Origin: Microbulbifer litoralis
GTDB taxonomy: Bacteria > Pseudomonadota > Gammaproteobacteria > Pseudomonadales > Cellvibrionaceae
Assembly: GCF_023634065.1 (NCBI RefSeq)
Contig: NZ_JALKCV010000001.1
Span: forward strand, 248,001 to 312,000
Direction: 5' to 3'
Length of the DNA stretch: 64,000 nt
Shown here: positions 11,166-19,946 of the stretch, in pieces
Position numbering within the stretch: the first letter of the stretch is position 1
Layout of the letters: every line of letters begins with the position of its first letter
Notes under the pieces: model-generated
Told to the model about the DNA's origin: nothing
Database searches by the model: none
What the model saw: only the letters and a program-made list of their open reading frames with translations
Program-made: the position numbers and the translations under genes

Positions 11166-12166
11166 TGAGAATCAACCCCCGCCAGTTACCGCAGAGCCTG
11201 AACAAGGGCCTGCTGCCGATCTATATCGTCTCCGGCGACGAACCGCTGGTGGTGCAGGAATGCTGTGACAGCATCCGCGCCGCGGCCAGGGATACCGGCT
11301 TCAGCGAGCGCGAGCTGCTGCATGCCGAACACAATTTCGACTGGGGGCAACTGCTCGCCTCGGCCGGCAGCATGTCGCTGTTTGCCGAGCGGAAGGTCAT
11401 CGAACTGCGCCTGCCGGGCGGCAAGCCCGGCGACAAGGGCAGCAAGGCGCTGCAGGAATTCGCCAGGCTCGCCAGCGACGACCTGCTGCTGTTACTGGTG
11501 CTACCGAAACTGGACCGCTCCCAACTGAACAGCAAATGGATCAAGACACTGGATCAAAAAGGTGTACTGATCCAGGTCTGGCCCGTGGACGCACAGGAAA
11601 TGCCGCGCTGGATCCACCAGCGCCTGCGCGCCGCCGGCCTGGACGCCGAACCGGAGGCCATCCAGATTCTCGCCTCCCGGGTCGAGGGCAACCTGCTCGC
11701 CGCCAGCCAGGAAATCGAAAAACTCAAACTGCTCAGCAGCGACAACCTGATTACCGCCGCGACCATGAGCGACGCCGTGGCCAGCTCCGCCCGCTACGAT
11801 GTGTTCGGGCTGATCGACCGGGCGCTGGCCGCCGATGCCGAGGCGGCCATCAAGACACTGCACGGCCTGCGTGCCGAGGGCGTGGAAGCGCCGGTGGTGC
11901 TCTGGGCACTGGCGCGGGAAATCCGCAGCCTGCTGGAAATTGGCGAAAAGCTCGACCAGGGCCAGCCGATCGTGCGCCTGGTGCGCATCCAGAAGCGCCA
12001 GCCACTGGTGCAATCCGCCCTGTCGCGACTGCACCCGCGGCAACTGGAAGGCCTGCTACTGCGCGCCCGCGCCGTGGACAATGCGATCAAGGGCGGCAAG
12101 GACCAGGATCCCTGGACCGGGCTGCTGGAACTGACCCTGAACCTGTCCGGCAAGCGCAGCATCTGA
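11165..12166 (+). CDS. holA: DNA polymerase III delta subunit
   Basis: HolA is the clamp-loader subunit that opens the beta clamp. The 333-residue protein starts MRINPRQLPQSLNKGLLPIYIVSGDEPL, which is the typical delta N-terminus, with LLLLLVLPKLDRSQLNSKW in the ATPase-like domain 1 and a helical C-terminal collar domain from about residue 210. The length agrees with E. coli (343). The ATG overlaps the lptE stop by one base. There is no Walker A motif, as expected for delta, which does not hydrolyse ATP. Confidence 0.94.
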   Translation: MRINPRQLPQSLNKGLLPIYIVSGDEPLVVQECCDSIRAAARDTGFSERELLHAEHNFDWGQLLASAGSMSLFAERKVIELRLPGGKPGDKGSKALQEFARLASDDLLLLLVLPKLDRSQLNSKWIKTLDQKGVLIQVWPVDAQEMPRWIHQRLRAAGLDAEPEAIQILASRVEGNLLAASQEIEKLKLLSSDNLITAATMSDAVASSARYDVFGLIDRALAADAEAAIKTLHGLRAEGVEAPVVLWALAREIRSLLEIGEKLDQGQPIVRLVRIQKRQPLVQSALSRLHPRQLEGLLLRARAVDNAIKGGKDQDPWTGLLELTLNLSGKRSI

Positions 12167-12337
12167 GGTTGCGCGCCTACCCTCTCCCCACTACCAGTAT
12201 TTCAGTTGAACACCAGTCCCTGAACCTGCCATTACAACCGTCCCTCCGCGCACAAGCTTTATTTTTCAAGGCAACTATTTATACTCGAGCGACTGCCTGG
12301 ATGAGCAGTCCCCACGTTCAAAAGGAAATGAAGTATC

Positions 12338-14074
12338 ATGAAAATCAATTTTTTCAAATGCCTGATACTGGCAGCCGGCCTGGCAGTCGGCAGCAGCGCT
12401 CTTGCGGCCACAGATTACTGCAGCTCCGAGGGAAGCAACACAAACTACGAATGGATAGAGGCCGTCAGCCTGAATGGCCAGGCCTTCACCTCCGGAAACA
12501 ACAACGGCTATTACATACACCCGGAAAGCGACATTGAGCTCCTGGCCAGCAACAACACCATGACCCTGACTCCCGGCATGCTCAATACCGGCTTTGTGGA
12601 AAACTGGGGAGTCTGGCTGGACGCCGACGGCGACAAAACCTTCAGCAACAGTGAGCAGGTTTTCAGCCATGCCGGCAGCGACAGCAGCGACCTGACGTTC
12701 GACCTCCCCGCCACAACCGCGCCGGGTCAAACCAGGTTGCGAGTGGTAATGCAGTACGGCAGCCAACCGGGCCCCTGCGGCAACTACACCTACGGTGAGA
12801 CCGAGGACTTTGACCTCACCATTTCCACAGGGGAAGACCCCTCCTACAGCCACCACATAGTCATGGATCATGACTTTACGGTACACCGCAATGGCGAAAT
12901 CGGTGATGATCTCAGCTGGGTCATCGAGAAGGATGGCCAGGTCGTTTTACAACGCAATGCCGCCGGCGAGCTGCAGTACCGTTACTTCAGCAACCTGTCC
13001 GGCAGTGATTACCGGGTTTGGCTGCAGGCATTAATCGATGGCCAATACCAACAGGTTTCAAACCGGGTTGAATATACTCCCGGCATTACCGACCTGTTTG
13101 AATTGAACCTCGGCAGCGGCTATCAATTCGAACGCTCAGGCTACCTGGGCGATAGCGTGCAGTGGGTCATCGAAAAGGACGGACAGGTGGTTCTCCAACG
13201 CAATGCCGCCGACGAACTCAACTATACCTATTTTGACAATACCGGGGGCAGTCAATTCCGGGTCTGGTTGCAGCAGTTTATCGACGGCGAGTACCGTGTT
13301 GTATCGAACACTGTCGAATACCAGGCCGGTCAAAGCCAATTCAACCTGAGTGCCGACCAACACTTCGAAGTCGCCCGAAATGGCCAGCTGGGCGACCAGG
13401 TACAGTGGGTGGTGGAAGAAAATGGCCAGGTGGTACTACAGCGCAACGCCGCCAATGAACTCACTTACACCTATTACAACAATACTGAAGGTAACCACTA
13501 CCGCGTCTGGTTACAGGAGTTTGTCGACGGCAACTACCAGATAGTTTCCAATATTGTTGAGTACAGCGTAACAGCCGCCCCCTGGAGCCTGTCCATGGAT
13601 GGGCAATACCAACTGAGCCGCAGCGGCCAGCTCGGCGAAAACCTGCAGTGGGTCATTGAAAAAGACGGCCAGATCGCGCTCAAGCGCAACGCAGCCAATG
13701 AGCTTACCTATACCTACTACAACAACAGCCCCGGCAGTCACTATCGCGTCTGGCTGGAACAGTTTGTGGATGGCTACTACACCGTCGTATCCAACACCGT
13801 CGAGTACACCGTCCAGGCAGAAGGGGAACAGTATCCCTACAGCCTGAGTGTCGATGGCAACTACCAGCTGACCCGAAGCGGCCAACTGGGCGACAACCTG
13901 CAGTGGGTCATCGAGAAAAATGGCAGTGTAGTCCTGGAGCGCAATGCAGCCAATGAGCTCAGCTACACCTATTACTCCAATACCAGCGGCAGCACGATCG
14001 AGGTTTACCTGCAACAGTTTGTCGACGGTAGCTACCAGCAGGTATCCAACTCGATCACCTACAGCATCCCCTGA
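12338..14074 (+). CDS. Secreted GEVED-domain protein with five tandem 80-residue modules
   Basis: The 578-residue precursor has a Sec signal peptide (cleavage after about residue 23, SSALA|ATDYC). A GEVED-like domain follows (about 24-165; GVWLDADGDKTFSNSEQVF ... GETEDFDL). Then come five modules of about 80 residues at about 172-251, 252-332, 333-413, 414-498 and 499-578. Each module carries the core LGDxxQWVIEKDGQVVLQRNAA-ELxYTYYxN and then YRVWLQQFVDGxYxxVSNxVEY. No catalytic domain is visible. The modules look like beta-sandwich carbohydrate-binding or adhesion units; that is inference. It stands alone, with an AT-rich upstream region (TATACT at 12280-12285) and a strong terminator downstream. 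Its pectate lyase neighbour suggests a role in polysaccharide or surface contact. Confidence 0.85.
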   Translation: MKINFFKCLILAAGLAVGSSALAATDYCSSEGSNTNYEWIEAVSLNGQAFTSGNNNGYYIHPESDIELLASNNTMTLTPGMLNTGFVENWGVWLDADGDKTFSNSEQVFSHAGSDSSDLTFDLPATTAPGQTRLRVVMQYGSQPGPCGNYTYGETEDFDLTISTGEDPSYSHHIVMDHDFTVHRNGEIGDDLSWVIEKDGQVVLQRNAAGELQYRYFSNLSGSDYRVWLQALIDGQYQQVSNRVEYTPGITDLFELNLGSGYQFERSGYLGDSVQWVIEKDGQVVLQRNAADELNYTYFDNTGGSQFRVWLQQFIDGEYRVVSNTVEYQAGQSQFNLSADQHFEVARNGQLGDQVQWVVEENGQVVLQRNAANELTYTYYNNTEGNHYRVWLQEFVDGNYQIVSNIVEYSVTAAPWSLSMDGQYQLSRSGQLGENLQWVIEKDGQIALKRNAANELTYTYYNNSPGSHYRVWLEQFVDGYYTVVSNTVEYTVQAEGEQYPYSLSVDGNYQLTRSGQLGDNLQWVIEKNGSVVLERNAANELSYTYYSNTSGSTIEVYLQQFVDGSYQQVSNSITYSIP

Positions 14075-14129
14075 TTCGGGATCGCTCATCCAGAGACGAC
14101 GTCGCTGCACGTCAACGTCTCACCGGCAG

Positions 14130-14163
14130 AAAAGCGGGCATCCATTAATGCCCGCTTTTTCTT
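14130..14163 (+). terminator. Rho-independent terminator of the GEVED repeat protein
   Basis: An inverted repeat, AAGCGGGCAT ... ATGCCCGCTT, with a loop of about four bases is followed by TTTTTCTT. It lies 58 bases after the stop of the GEVED protein. It is the clearest intrinsic terminator in the window, and its A-tract on the other side would let it work in both directions. Confidence 0.9.
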
Positions 14164-14623
14164 ATCCTCCCAAACCGACACTCAACATGCTCCCCGCCCC
14201 AGCCAGACGACCGGACTACGCCAGCGGCAACACCAAATACGTCGATTGGTATGACAATTTTGAACCCAGTACACAATTAGAGGTTTACTCCGATGCCAGG
14301 AGCGACCACTCTCTCGCCCTGAACAATTAAAGCCCACAACAATAAAACCCTTTTATTTCAATCAAATACAGACTCTAGTGAAATTTATTTGACAGACGAC
14401 AGTCGATTTTCGCCCCTTTTTGGCCAGGCCTCCCGCATTGCGCACCAGAAAAGCTCATGCAATTATTGTCTTACCATACTACGGTAATTTTACCGTATTG
14501 GTCTGGCAATGAATGCCGTACCCATTGCCCGGAATGGCGAGCCGAATCCAGCGACAGTGCTGGTTCACAGCGCGGCCGGGAAATTGGCTCAAAACTCAAA
14601 CAATAAAAGGACGAGAAGCAGCG
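14164..14623. other. Upstream region of the pectate lyase
   Basis: This 460-base stretch has no convincing gene. The part from about 14331 to 14500 is AT-rich against the GC-rich background and is the likely promoter region. It contains a TTGACA at about 14390 with no well-spaced -10 box that I can defend, and the palindrome at 14480-14497. A purine-rich AAAAGGACGAGAAG at about 14605-14618 serves as the ribosome-binding site for the lyase. Confidence 0.6.
14480..14497. promoter_or_regulatory. Candidate operator upstream of the pectate lyase
   Basis: TACGGTAA at 14480-14487 and TTACCGTA at 14490-14497 are perfect 8-base inverted halves separated by TT. Flanking ACCAT on the left and ATTGGT on the right extend the symmetry loosely. 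It lies about 127 bases upstream of the lyase start. Such a site would suit a dimeric repressor such as a GntR- or LacI-type sugar regulator; no regulator gene is adjacent, so the binding protein is unknown. Confidence 0.45.
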
Positions 14624-16096
14624 ATGATCAATCACTCCATAAAACCCGTATTGCGCAACTGCCTGTTTGCCCTGCTTGCGCTTCCCCTCTGTGCCCTGGC
14701 CCAGCCGGGCGGCTTTGCCAGCCTCAACGGTGGCACCACCGGCGGCGCCGGCGGCAGTACCGTGACCGTCAATAACGGCACCGCCCTGCAGGATGCGATC
14801 GACAATGCCTCGGGGCCGATTACCATCTACATCGACGGCACCATCACACCGGGCAATTCGTCGGACAGCAAGATCAACGTCAAGGATGCCAGCGATGTGT
14901 CGATCATCGGTGTCGGCGGCAATGGTCGTTTCGACGGTATCGGGATCAAGATCTGGCGCGCCAGCAATGTGGTCATCCAGAACCTGACCATCCACGAGGT
15001 GGACACCGGGGACAAGGACGGCATCAGTATCGAGGGTCCGGCCAACAATATCTGGGTGGACCACAACGAAATCTACGCGTCGCTGGATGTGGACAAGGAT
15101 TACTACGATGGCCTGGTGGACAGCAAGAGCGGCGCCGAGTACATCACCATTTCCTACAACTATTTCCACGACAGCTGGAAGGCATCGCTGCACGGCTCCT
15201 CCGACAGCGACAGCGGCAACCGCTACGTGACCTTCCACCACAACCGCTGGGAGAACATCAATTCCCGCGCACCGCTGTTCCGTTTCGGTTACGGACACAT
15301 CTATAACAACTACTACAACAACGTCATCAGCACCGGCATCAACTCGCGCATGGGCGCATTGCTGCGGGTGGAAAACAATGTGTTCGAGAATGCGCAGAAC
15401 CCGCTGGTGTCCTTCTACAGCGACGACATCGGCTACTGGGATGCGCGCGGCAACAGCCTCAGCAACGTGACTTGGGAGGAAGGCGACGGCATAGTCGCCG
15501 GCGACAGCATGGCCTCCACCACCACCTACGACCCGCCCTACAGTTACAGCCTCGATGCGACCGGCAGCGTCAAGGACCACGTTATCGCCTGCGCCGGCGT
15601 GAACAAGGGTTCCAACTGCAGCAGCGGTGGCGATGACGGCGGCTCCGGTGACAACAACGGCACCGTCAACGGTACCTACCGCATAGTGCCGGTGCACAGC
15701 GGCAAGACCCTGGACGTCACCAACTGCGGCACTGCCGGCGCCACCAATGTGCAGCAGTGGACCTGGCTCGACAACGACTGCCAGAAATGGAATATCTCCA
15801 CGGTGGACGGTATCTGGCACCGCGTCTCGCCAGTCAATGCGCCGGCCATGGCGCTGGATGTGGATTCCTTCTCCACCAGCGACGGCGGCAATGTCATGCT
15901 GTGGGAATACTGGGGCGGCAGTAACCAGCAGTTCCGTTTCCAGAGTGCCGGTACCGGTCGCTGGCGGATCATCAATCGTAACAGCGAACGGTGCCTGGAT
16001 GTGGAGGGCATATCCACCGCGGACGGGGCCAATATTTTCCAGTGGACCTGTATCGCCGGCAACAGCAACCAGCAGTTCGAGCTGATTCGGCAGTAG
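14624..16096 (+). CDS. Secreted pectate lyase (PL1) with C-terminal ricin-type lectin domain
   Basis: The 490-residue precursor has a Sec signal peptide ending near ALA26. It carries a PL1 parallel-beta-helix domain (about 27-325) with the family blocks [30 protein letters not shown] and [18 protein letters not shown]. Arg215 in SRAP is the probable catalytic base. A Gly/Ser/Asp linker (about 333-348) leads to a beta-trefoil ricin/CBM13 domain (about 350-490) with QxF/W-type repeats ([16 protein letters not shown]). The enzyme should cleave polygalacturonate outside the cell by beta-elimination. The ATG at 14624 is preferred over an in-frame ATG at 14513 because it gives a clean signal peptide and has a purine-rich site upstream. 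Confidence 0.92.
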   Translation: MINHSIKPVLRNCLFALLALPLCALAQPGGFASLNGGTTGGAGGSTVTVNNGTALQDAIDNASGPITIYIDGTITPGNSSDSKINVKDASDVSIIGVGGNGRFDGIGIKIWRASNVVIQNLTIHEVDTGDKDGISIEGPANNIWVDHNEIYASLDVDKDYYDGLVDSKSGAEYITISYNYFHDSWKASLHGSSDSDSGNRYVTFHHNRWENINSRAPLFRFGYGHIYNNYYNNVISTGINSRMGALLRVENNVFENAQNPLVSFYSDDIGYWDARGNSLSNVTWEEGDGIVAGDSMASTTTYDPPYSYSLDATGSVKDHVIACAGVNKGSNCSSGGDDGGSGDNNGTVNGTYRIVPVHSGKTLDVTNCGTAGATNVQQWTWLDNDCQKWNISTVDGIWHRVSPVNAPAMALDVDSFSTSDGGNVMLWEYWGGSNQQFRFQSAGTGRWRIINRNSERCLDVEGISTADGANIFQWTCIAGNSNQQFELIRQ

Positions 16097-16140
16097 TTAC
16101 AGAACCACTCATCAGACGCAACTGAAACTCACGGGTGATT

Positions 16141-16171
16141 GACCGCTCCCGCTATGACCTCGAGAGCGGTC
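16141..16171 (+). terminator. Possible terminator after the pectate lyase
   Basis: GACCGCTC (16141-16148) and GAGCGGTC (16164-16171) form a perfect 8-bp stem with a 15-base loop, 45 bases after the lyase stop. There is no good T-run (TGTCGATTT follows), so it may be a weak terminator or an mRNA 3' stabiliser. Confidence 0.4.
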
Positions 16172-16355
16172 TGTCGATTTCAAACCTGCCCATCCTGCCG
16201 CCGCCATCCGCAAGGATATCGTTTCCACGAAAGTTCATGAGCAGCGCGCAGAATAGTGAACTAGTCTTTCCTGTGCGGGGGTGACCCGATCTCGCACCCT
16301 CCCTCGCCGTACTTCCAGTACCCTCAGATCAGCCAAACCACAGGAACAACGTCCG

Positions 16356-17783
16356 ATGAAATCGCCGATGACATGGCGCATGATCACCCGCGTCTACCTG
16401 GCAGCAGCAATAGCAATGACATCCTGTTTTTCCGTTGCCACCACGACAAAACTCACACCGGACGAAGCAAAACAGATTGCCATCGAGGCCTACCTCTACG
16501 GCTACTCCCTGATCTCCGTGGAAATGACCCGCAGGGTAATGACCAACGTAGCCAAACCTACCGACAAGCATGCCCCAATGGGACAGTTTGCCAACCTGCG
16601 TAAATACCCCTCCGCCAAGTTCCGAGACGTCACCGCTCCCAATGCCGACACGCTCTACTCCAACGCTTTCATCGATGTTTCCGAGGAACCCTGGATCATA
16701 AGCTGGCCTGATATGGGGGAACGCTACTATGTGTGGGAGTTTTACGACGCCTGGGTGCCGGTGATATTCGCCCCGGGGTCACGCACCACTGGTCAGAAAG
16801 CGCAGACCTATGTCATCACCGGACCCAACTGGCGTGGTGAGCTACCCGATGGCATAAAGGAGGTAAAGTCACCCACGGCTTCGCTGTGGATCCTTGGCCG
16901 TACCTATTCCACAGGAACCCCGGAAGACTATAAAAAAGTCTGGGCGCTGCAGGACCAGTACAAGCTCTACCCACTCAGTTACTGGGGAAAAACCTACATT
17001 CCTCCGCACGCCACCGTGGACCCAGAAATAGATATGAAAACCGCCGTTCGGGATCAGGTAAATGCGCTGGATGCAGGACGTTATTTCAGCTGGATGGCGC
17101 GGCTGATGAAAAACAATCCGCCCACGCCGGAAGATGCTCCGATCGTGGAAAAAATGAAAAAAATAGGCTTGGCGCCCGGCAAATCCTTTGATCTGGAAAA
17201 TTTCGAACCGGCGGTTGCCAAAGCCATCCGTCAGGCACCCGCCACCGCCTGGAAGCAGATTGTCGACTACACCAGGGAGTCGGGCAAAATGAACAACGGT
17301 TGGCTGGTCAACCTCAAGGTCGGCCACTACGGCACTGACTACATGGCGCGCGCCTGGCTGTCCGCATTTGGCATTCCCGCCAACGCACCCAAAGACGCTG
17401 TCTACCCGGTGGGACAGACAGATGCCGACGGCGAGCCACTGGACGCCTCAAAACACGACTATGTAATCCACTTTAAATCGGAGAAAGACCTGCCACCGGT
17501 AAACGGCTTCTGGTCACTGACGATGTACGATGACGAATATTTTTTCGTACCCAATCCACTGAACCGTTACACGCTCAGTGAACGTAACAACCTGAAAAAG
17601 AATCCGGATGGCTCTATCAGCCTATACCTGCAGAAACAAAACCCCGGCGCGGAGAAGGAATCCAACTGGCTGCCTGCGCCGGATGCGAAATTTATCCCCA
17701 TGTTCCGCCTCTACTGGCCGAAAGAAATTCCGCCTTCGGTCCTCGACGGCAGCTGGTGGCCACCGGTCATCGAAAAAAACTGA
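16356..17783 (+). CDS. DUF1254/DUF1214 exported protein
   Basis: The 475-residue protein has an N-terminal export signal (about residues 1-25). AMTSC could be a lipobox, giving a lipoprotein. A DUF1254 domain follows (about 40-180; EAYLYGYSLISVEMTRRV, TAPNADTLYSNAFIDVSEEPWIIS), and then a C-terminal DUF1214 domain (about 350-455; GFWSLTMYDDEYFFVPNPLNRY). Such proteins are common in environmental bacteria and have no established reaction. The ATG at 16356 has AGGAAC eight bases upstream; an earlier in-frame start at 16281 lacks one. It follows the pectate lyase by 259 bases. Confidence 0.85.
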   Translation: MKSPMTWRMITRVYLAAAIAMTSCFSVATTTKLTPDEAKQIAIEAYLYGYSLISVEMTRRVMTNVAKPTDKHAPMGQFANLRKYPSAKFRDVTAPNADTLYSNAFIDVSEEPWIISWPDMGERYYVWEFYDAWVPVIFAPGSRTTGQKAQTYVITGPNWRGELPDGIKEVKSPTASLWILGRTYSTGTPEDYKKVWALQDQYKLYPLSYWGKTYIPPHATVDPEIDMKTAVRDQVNALDAGRYFSWMARLMKNNPPTPEDAPIVEKMKKIGLAPGKSFDLENFEPAVAKAIRQAPATAWKQIVDYTRESGKMNNGWLVNLKVGHYGTDYMARAWLSAFGIPANAPKDAVYPVGQTDADGEPLDASKHDYVIHFKSEKDLPPVNGFWSLTMYDDEYFFVPNPLNRYTLSERNNLKKNPDGSISLYLQKQNPGAEKESNWLPAPDAKFIPMFRLYWPKEIPPSVLDGSWWPPVIEKN

Positions 17784-17843
17784 TGCCGAGAAGATAGCAC
17801 GCACGCGACCGTTTTTCTCCCGCCGCTGGGACCAGTGCTTGCG

Positions 17844-18440
17844 CTACCTAATTAATAATGCCCCCATCGCCCTCCGCGCGTGCCGCTCCGGCTGTGGTGC
17901 GCTGGCCTCGCGGTCGGCGAAGTGGTACCAGGGTGGATGGAATTCCAGACCCTGGCGGGTGATATGCAGGTACAGGCTACCCCACAGATTCATGTACACC
18001 GAGCTCCAGACAAACACCAGCAACAACAGCCTCAGGCTCAGCGCCCGGTGCGGGTCGAAACTGAAACGCGCCCTACGCGGAACGAACGGCGGCGCATCGG
18101 AAACTTACACTGAGTGAGTCCACCACATTGGAGGGCTCGCTGAGCATACTCGACCAGCACGAGCGCAGGGTGTAGTAATACCCATCGGTGAGGTTGTTGA
18201 GGATCAGACGCGCGGTGGCCGGCGTGCTGCCCATCTGAAAATCGTAGGCGTCAAACATAACCCAGCGGGTGTAAGCATCGTCTTTGTAGCTGTTGTCGGT
18301 GAACTCGCCCGGCAGCTCCAGATCCGGCGTGGTGGTAAGGGATATGAACGAGTCTCGGGGATGAATCGGTGGCGATTGCGTCGTCAAAACGCGGCAGCGG
18401 CAGCCACTGGTGGGCTGCCGCGGAGAGAGTTGAGGGGCCC
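17844..18440 (-). pseudogene. Probable frameshifted remnant of a small membrane protein gene
   Basis: Two minus-strand frames read as protein but do not join. One, 18387 down to about 18108, has natural-looking sequence (DDAYTRWVMFDAYDFQMGS, LILNNLTDGYYYTLRS). The other, about 18104 down to 17844, encodes a membrane helix and tail (LRLLLLVFVWSSVYMNLWGS, then LEFHPPWYHFADRE). They are one base out of phase near 18108; removing one base there joins SLSVS to DAPPFVPRR. A third piece (HQWLPLPRFDDAIATDSS, about 18410-18360) may be shifted again. No complete reading frame exists. It lies directly after the chitinase stop. It could instead be one 104-residue and one 61-residue gene. The rest of 17784-18440 shows nothing else. 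Confidence 0.4.
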
Positions 18441-19601
18441 TCAGCGACCCGTTTTCTCGGCGTAGATGGCGTCCACCAGCCCGCGCTTGTCGCTGTCGCC
18501 GGGCAGTTGCCAGAACATGATGCCGCCGAGATTGCGCAGCTTCGCATAGCGGGTTTTCAATGTGACCGAACGGCGGTTGTCGAAAGTCGCGTAGCGTTTT
18601 TTATCCGCGCTGTAGGCATAGGGTGCCTGCGCGCTCTCGTCCCAGAAAAGTTGATAGCCGCCGTCTTCGTCGTAGGTCTGTGTCAGTTCCCGGAACGGCA
18701 ATCCGGCGATATGCTCGCCGCTCTGGTAGCGACCGTTATCCGCCCCTACCACCCCGTCCCAGACGCGGGAATAGAAGGCCGCACCGATCACGATTTTCTG
18801 TGAAGGCACCCCCTGCGCCAGCAGGTAGCGGACTGCATTGTCCGTGGACTGCTTCTGGGCATCGGTGGAATACAGCGGGCTGTGGTGACCGGTGACGGTG
18901 CTGAAACCGTTGACCAGGTCGTAGGACATCAGGTTGACATTGTTGACCAGCGGCATCACCTGTTGCCAGTCGACGGACTTCTGCAGAAATTCGTCAAAAC
19001 CGCCGGCGGCAAAGCTGATCAGGGCATCGCCGCCGAGCGCGCGGCGCAGTTCCCGCACCAGCGCGGTGAAATTTTCCCGGTCGCCGGCACTGTACGGGTG
19101 GCCCGGGTGCCCCTCGATGGCCGGGTACTCCCAGTCCAGGTCGATACCGTCGCCGCCGACGGTTTCCAGCATCTGCGCCACCGACTGCGCGAAGGCGCGG
19201 CGGTTGTCCGCATCGGCAAAGACCGGCGAGCAGGTCTCGCAACCGCCCCAACCGCCGAGCGCGAACATCACCTTCAGGTGCGGATACTGTGTTTTCAGGT
19301 CCAGCAGGCGGCGGTAGGCGGCCACCGCTTCCGGGCCGTCAAACGTCACGCGGTTGCCGTCGAGATGCACGAAGCTGTAGATCAGGTGGGTCATTTTGTC
19401 GAAATCGTAGCGCTCGAGATCGCGACCGTCGCCGGTATAGTAGGCGATCACCGCCAGCTCCGACGGACTGGCGGCCGGGACCGGCGCCTGCACCCGATCT
19501 CCTTCATTGCCGAGTAATCCGCATCCGGACAGCACCAGCGCCGCCAGCAGCCCCAGCAGGCTCCCACTCCGGTACAACGTGTTTCTGAGTTTTTCTGTCA
19601 C
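18441..19601 (-). CDS. GH18 chitinase, lipoprotein
   Basis: The 386-residue precursor has a lipoprotein signal (LVLSGC, Cys27), a short linker and a single GH18 TIM barrel. The barrel carries KVMFALGGWGG on strand 3 and the catalytic DGIDLDWE at residues 151-158, with Glu158 the acid. NLMSYDL and the final GGIMFWQLPGD (active-site Trp) are also present. It should hydrolyse chitin or chitooligosaccharides by the substrate-assisted mechanism. No carbohydrate-binding module is attached; anchoring to the outer membrane may replace it. It is divergent from the acyl-CoA dehydrogenase gene. Confidence 0.93.
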   Translation of the reverse strand: MTEKLRNTLYRSGSLLGLLAALVLSGCGLLGNEGDRVQAPVPAASPSELAVIAYYTGDGRDLERYDFDKMTHLIYSFVHLDGNRVTFDGPEAVAAYRRLLDLKTQYPHLKVMFALGGWGGCETCSPVFADADNRRAFAQSVAQMLETVGGDGIDLDWEYPAIEGHPGHPYSAGDRENFTALVRELRRALGGDALISFAAGGFDEFLQKSVDWQQVMPLVNNVNLMSYDLVNGFSTVTGHHSPLYSTDAQKQSTDNAVRYLLAQGVPSQKIVIGAAFYSRVWDGVVGADNGRYQSGEHIAGLPFRELTQTYDEDGGYQLFWDESAQAPYAYSADKKRYATFDNRRSVTLKTRYAKLRNLGGIMFWQLPGDSDKRGLVDAIYAEKTGR

Positions 19602-19946
19602 CTGTTTTACTTCCTTCTTATTTCATATTGAACAACCGCGACTCGCCGGCGTACCGGCGGGAGGCCGCTGCGGGAATACTATCCGCTCAAGCGCCTGGAT
19701 GACAACGCTGTCAGCAATAGGAATTGATCGGATGTGGGCATGCCTACGACAGGAGGATCGGCGGCGTGCGTTTATCGTCGACCGCCAGAATATTGTATCT
19801 GCGCGCCAGTGGGCGGCACGGTAAATAGCGTCGTCACAAATGGGCAAGACCCGCGACCCCAATGGCACTAGCATATCGGCAAGACCCGCTCCGGAAGCTA
19901 ATCTTTCCAACAGCAGCGCCGCGTGAAGACACCAGAGACAGGACCC
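19602..19946. other. Divergent intergenic region, chitinase / acyl-CoA dehydrogenase
   Basis: These 345 bases separate two divergent genes and should hold both promoters. The only structure I see is a 12-base direct repeat, GGCAAGACCCGC, at 19841-19852 and 19876-19887. The part next to the chitinase (about 19602-19625) is AT-richer. I see no gene and no clear promoter boxes. Confidence 0.5.

Noticed and set aside
13944-14330. Second plus-strand frame across the terminator of the GEVED protein
   Set aside because: It reads through a strong terminator in another frame of a clear gene and has no start signal.
19841-19887. 12-base direct repeat GGCAAGACCCGC in the chitinase/acyl-CoA dehydrogenase gap
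   Set aside because: Only two copies, 35 bases apart, without any further symmetry; noted with the region but not strong enough as a regulatory claim.
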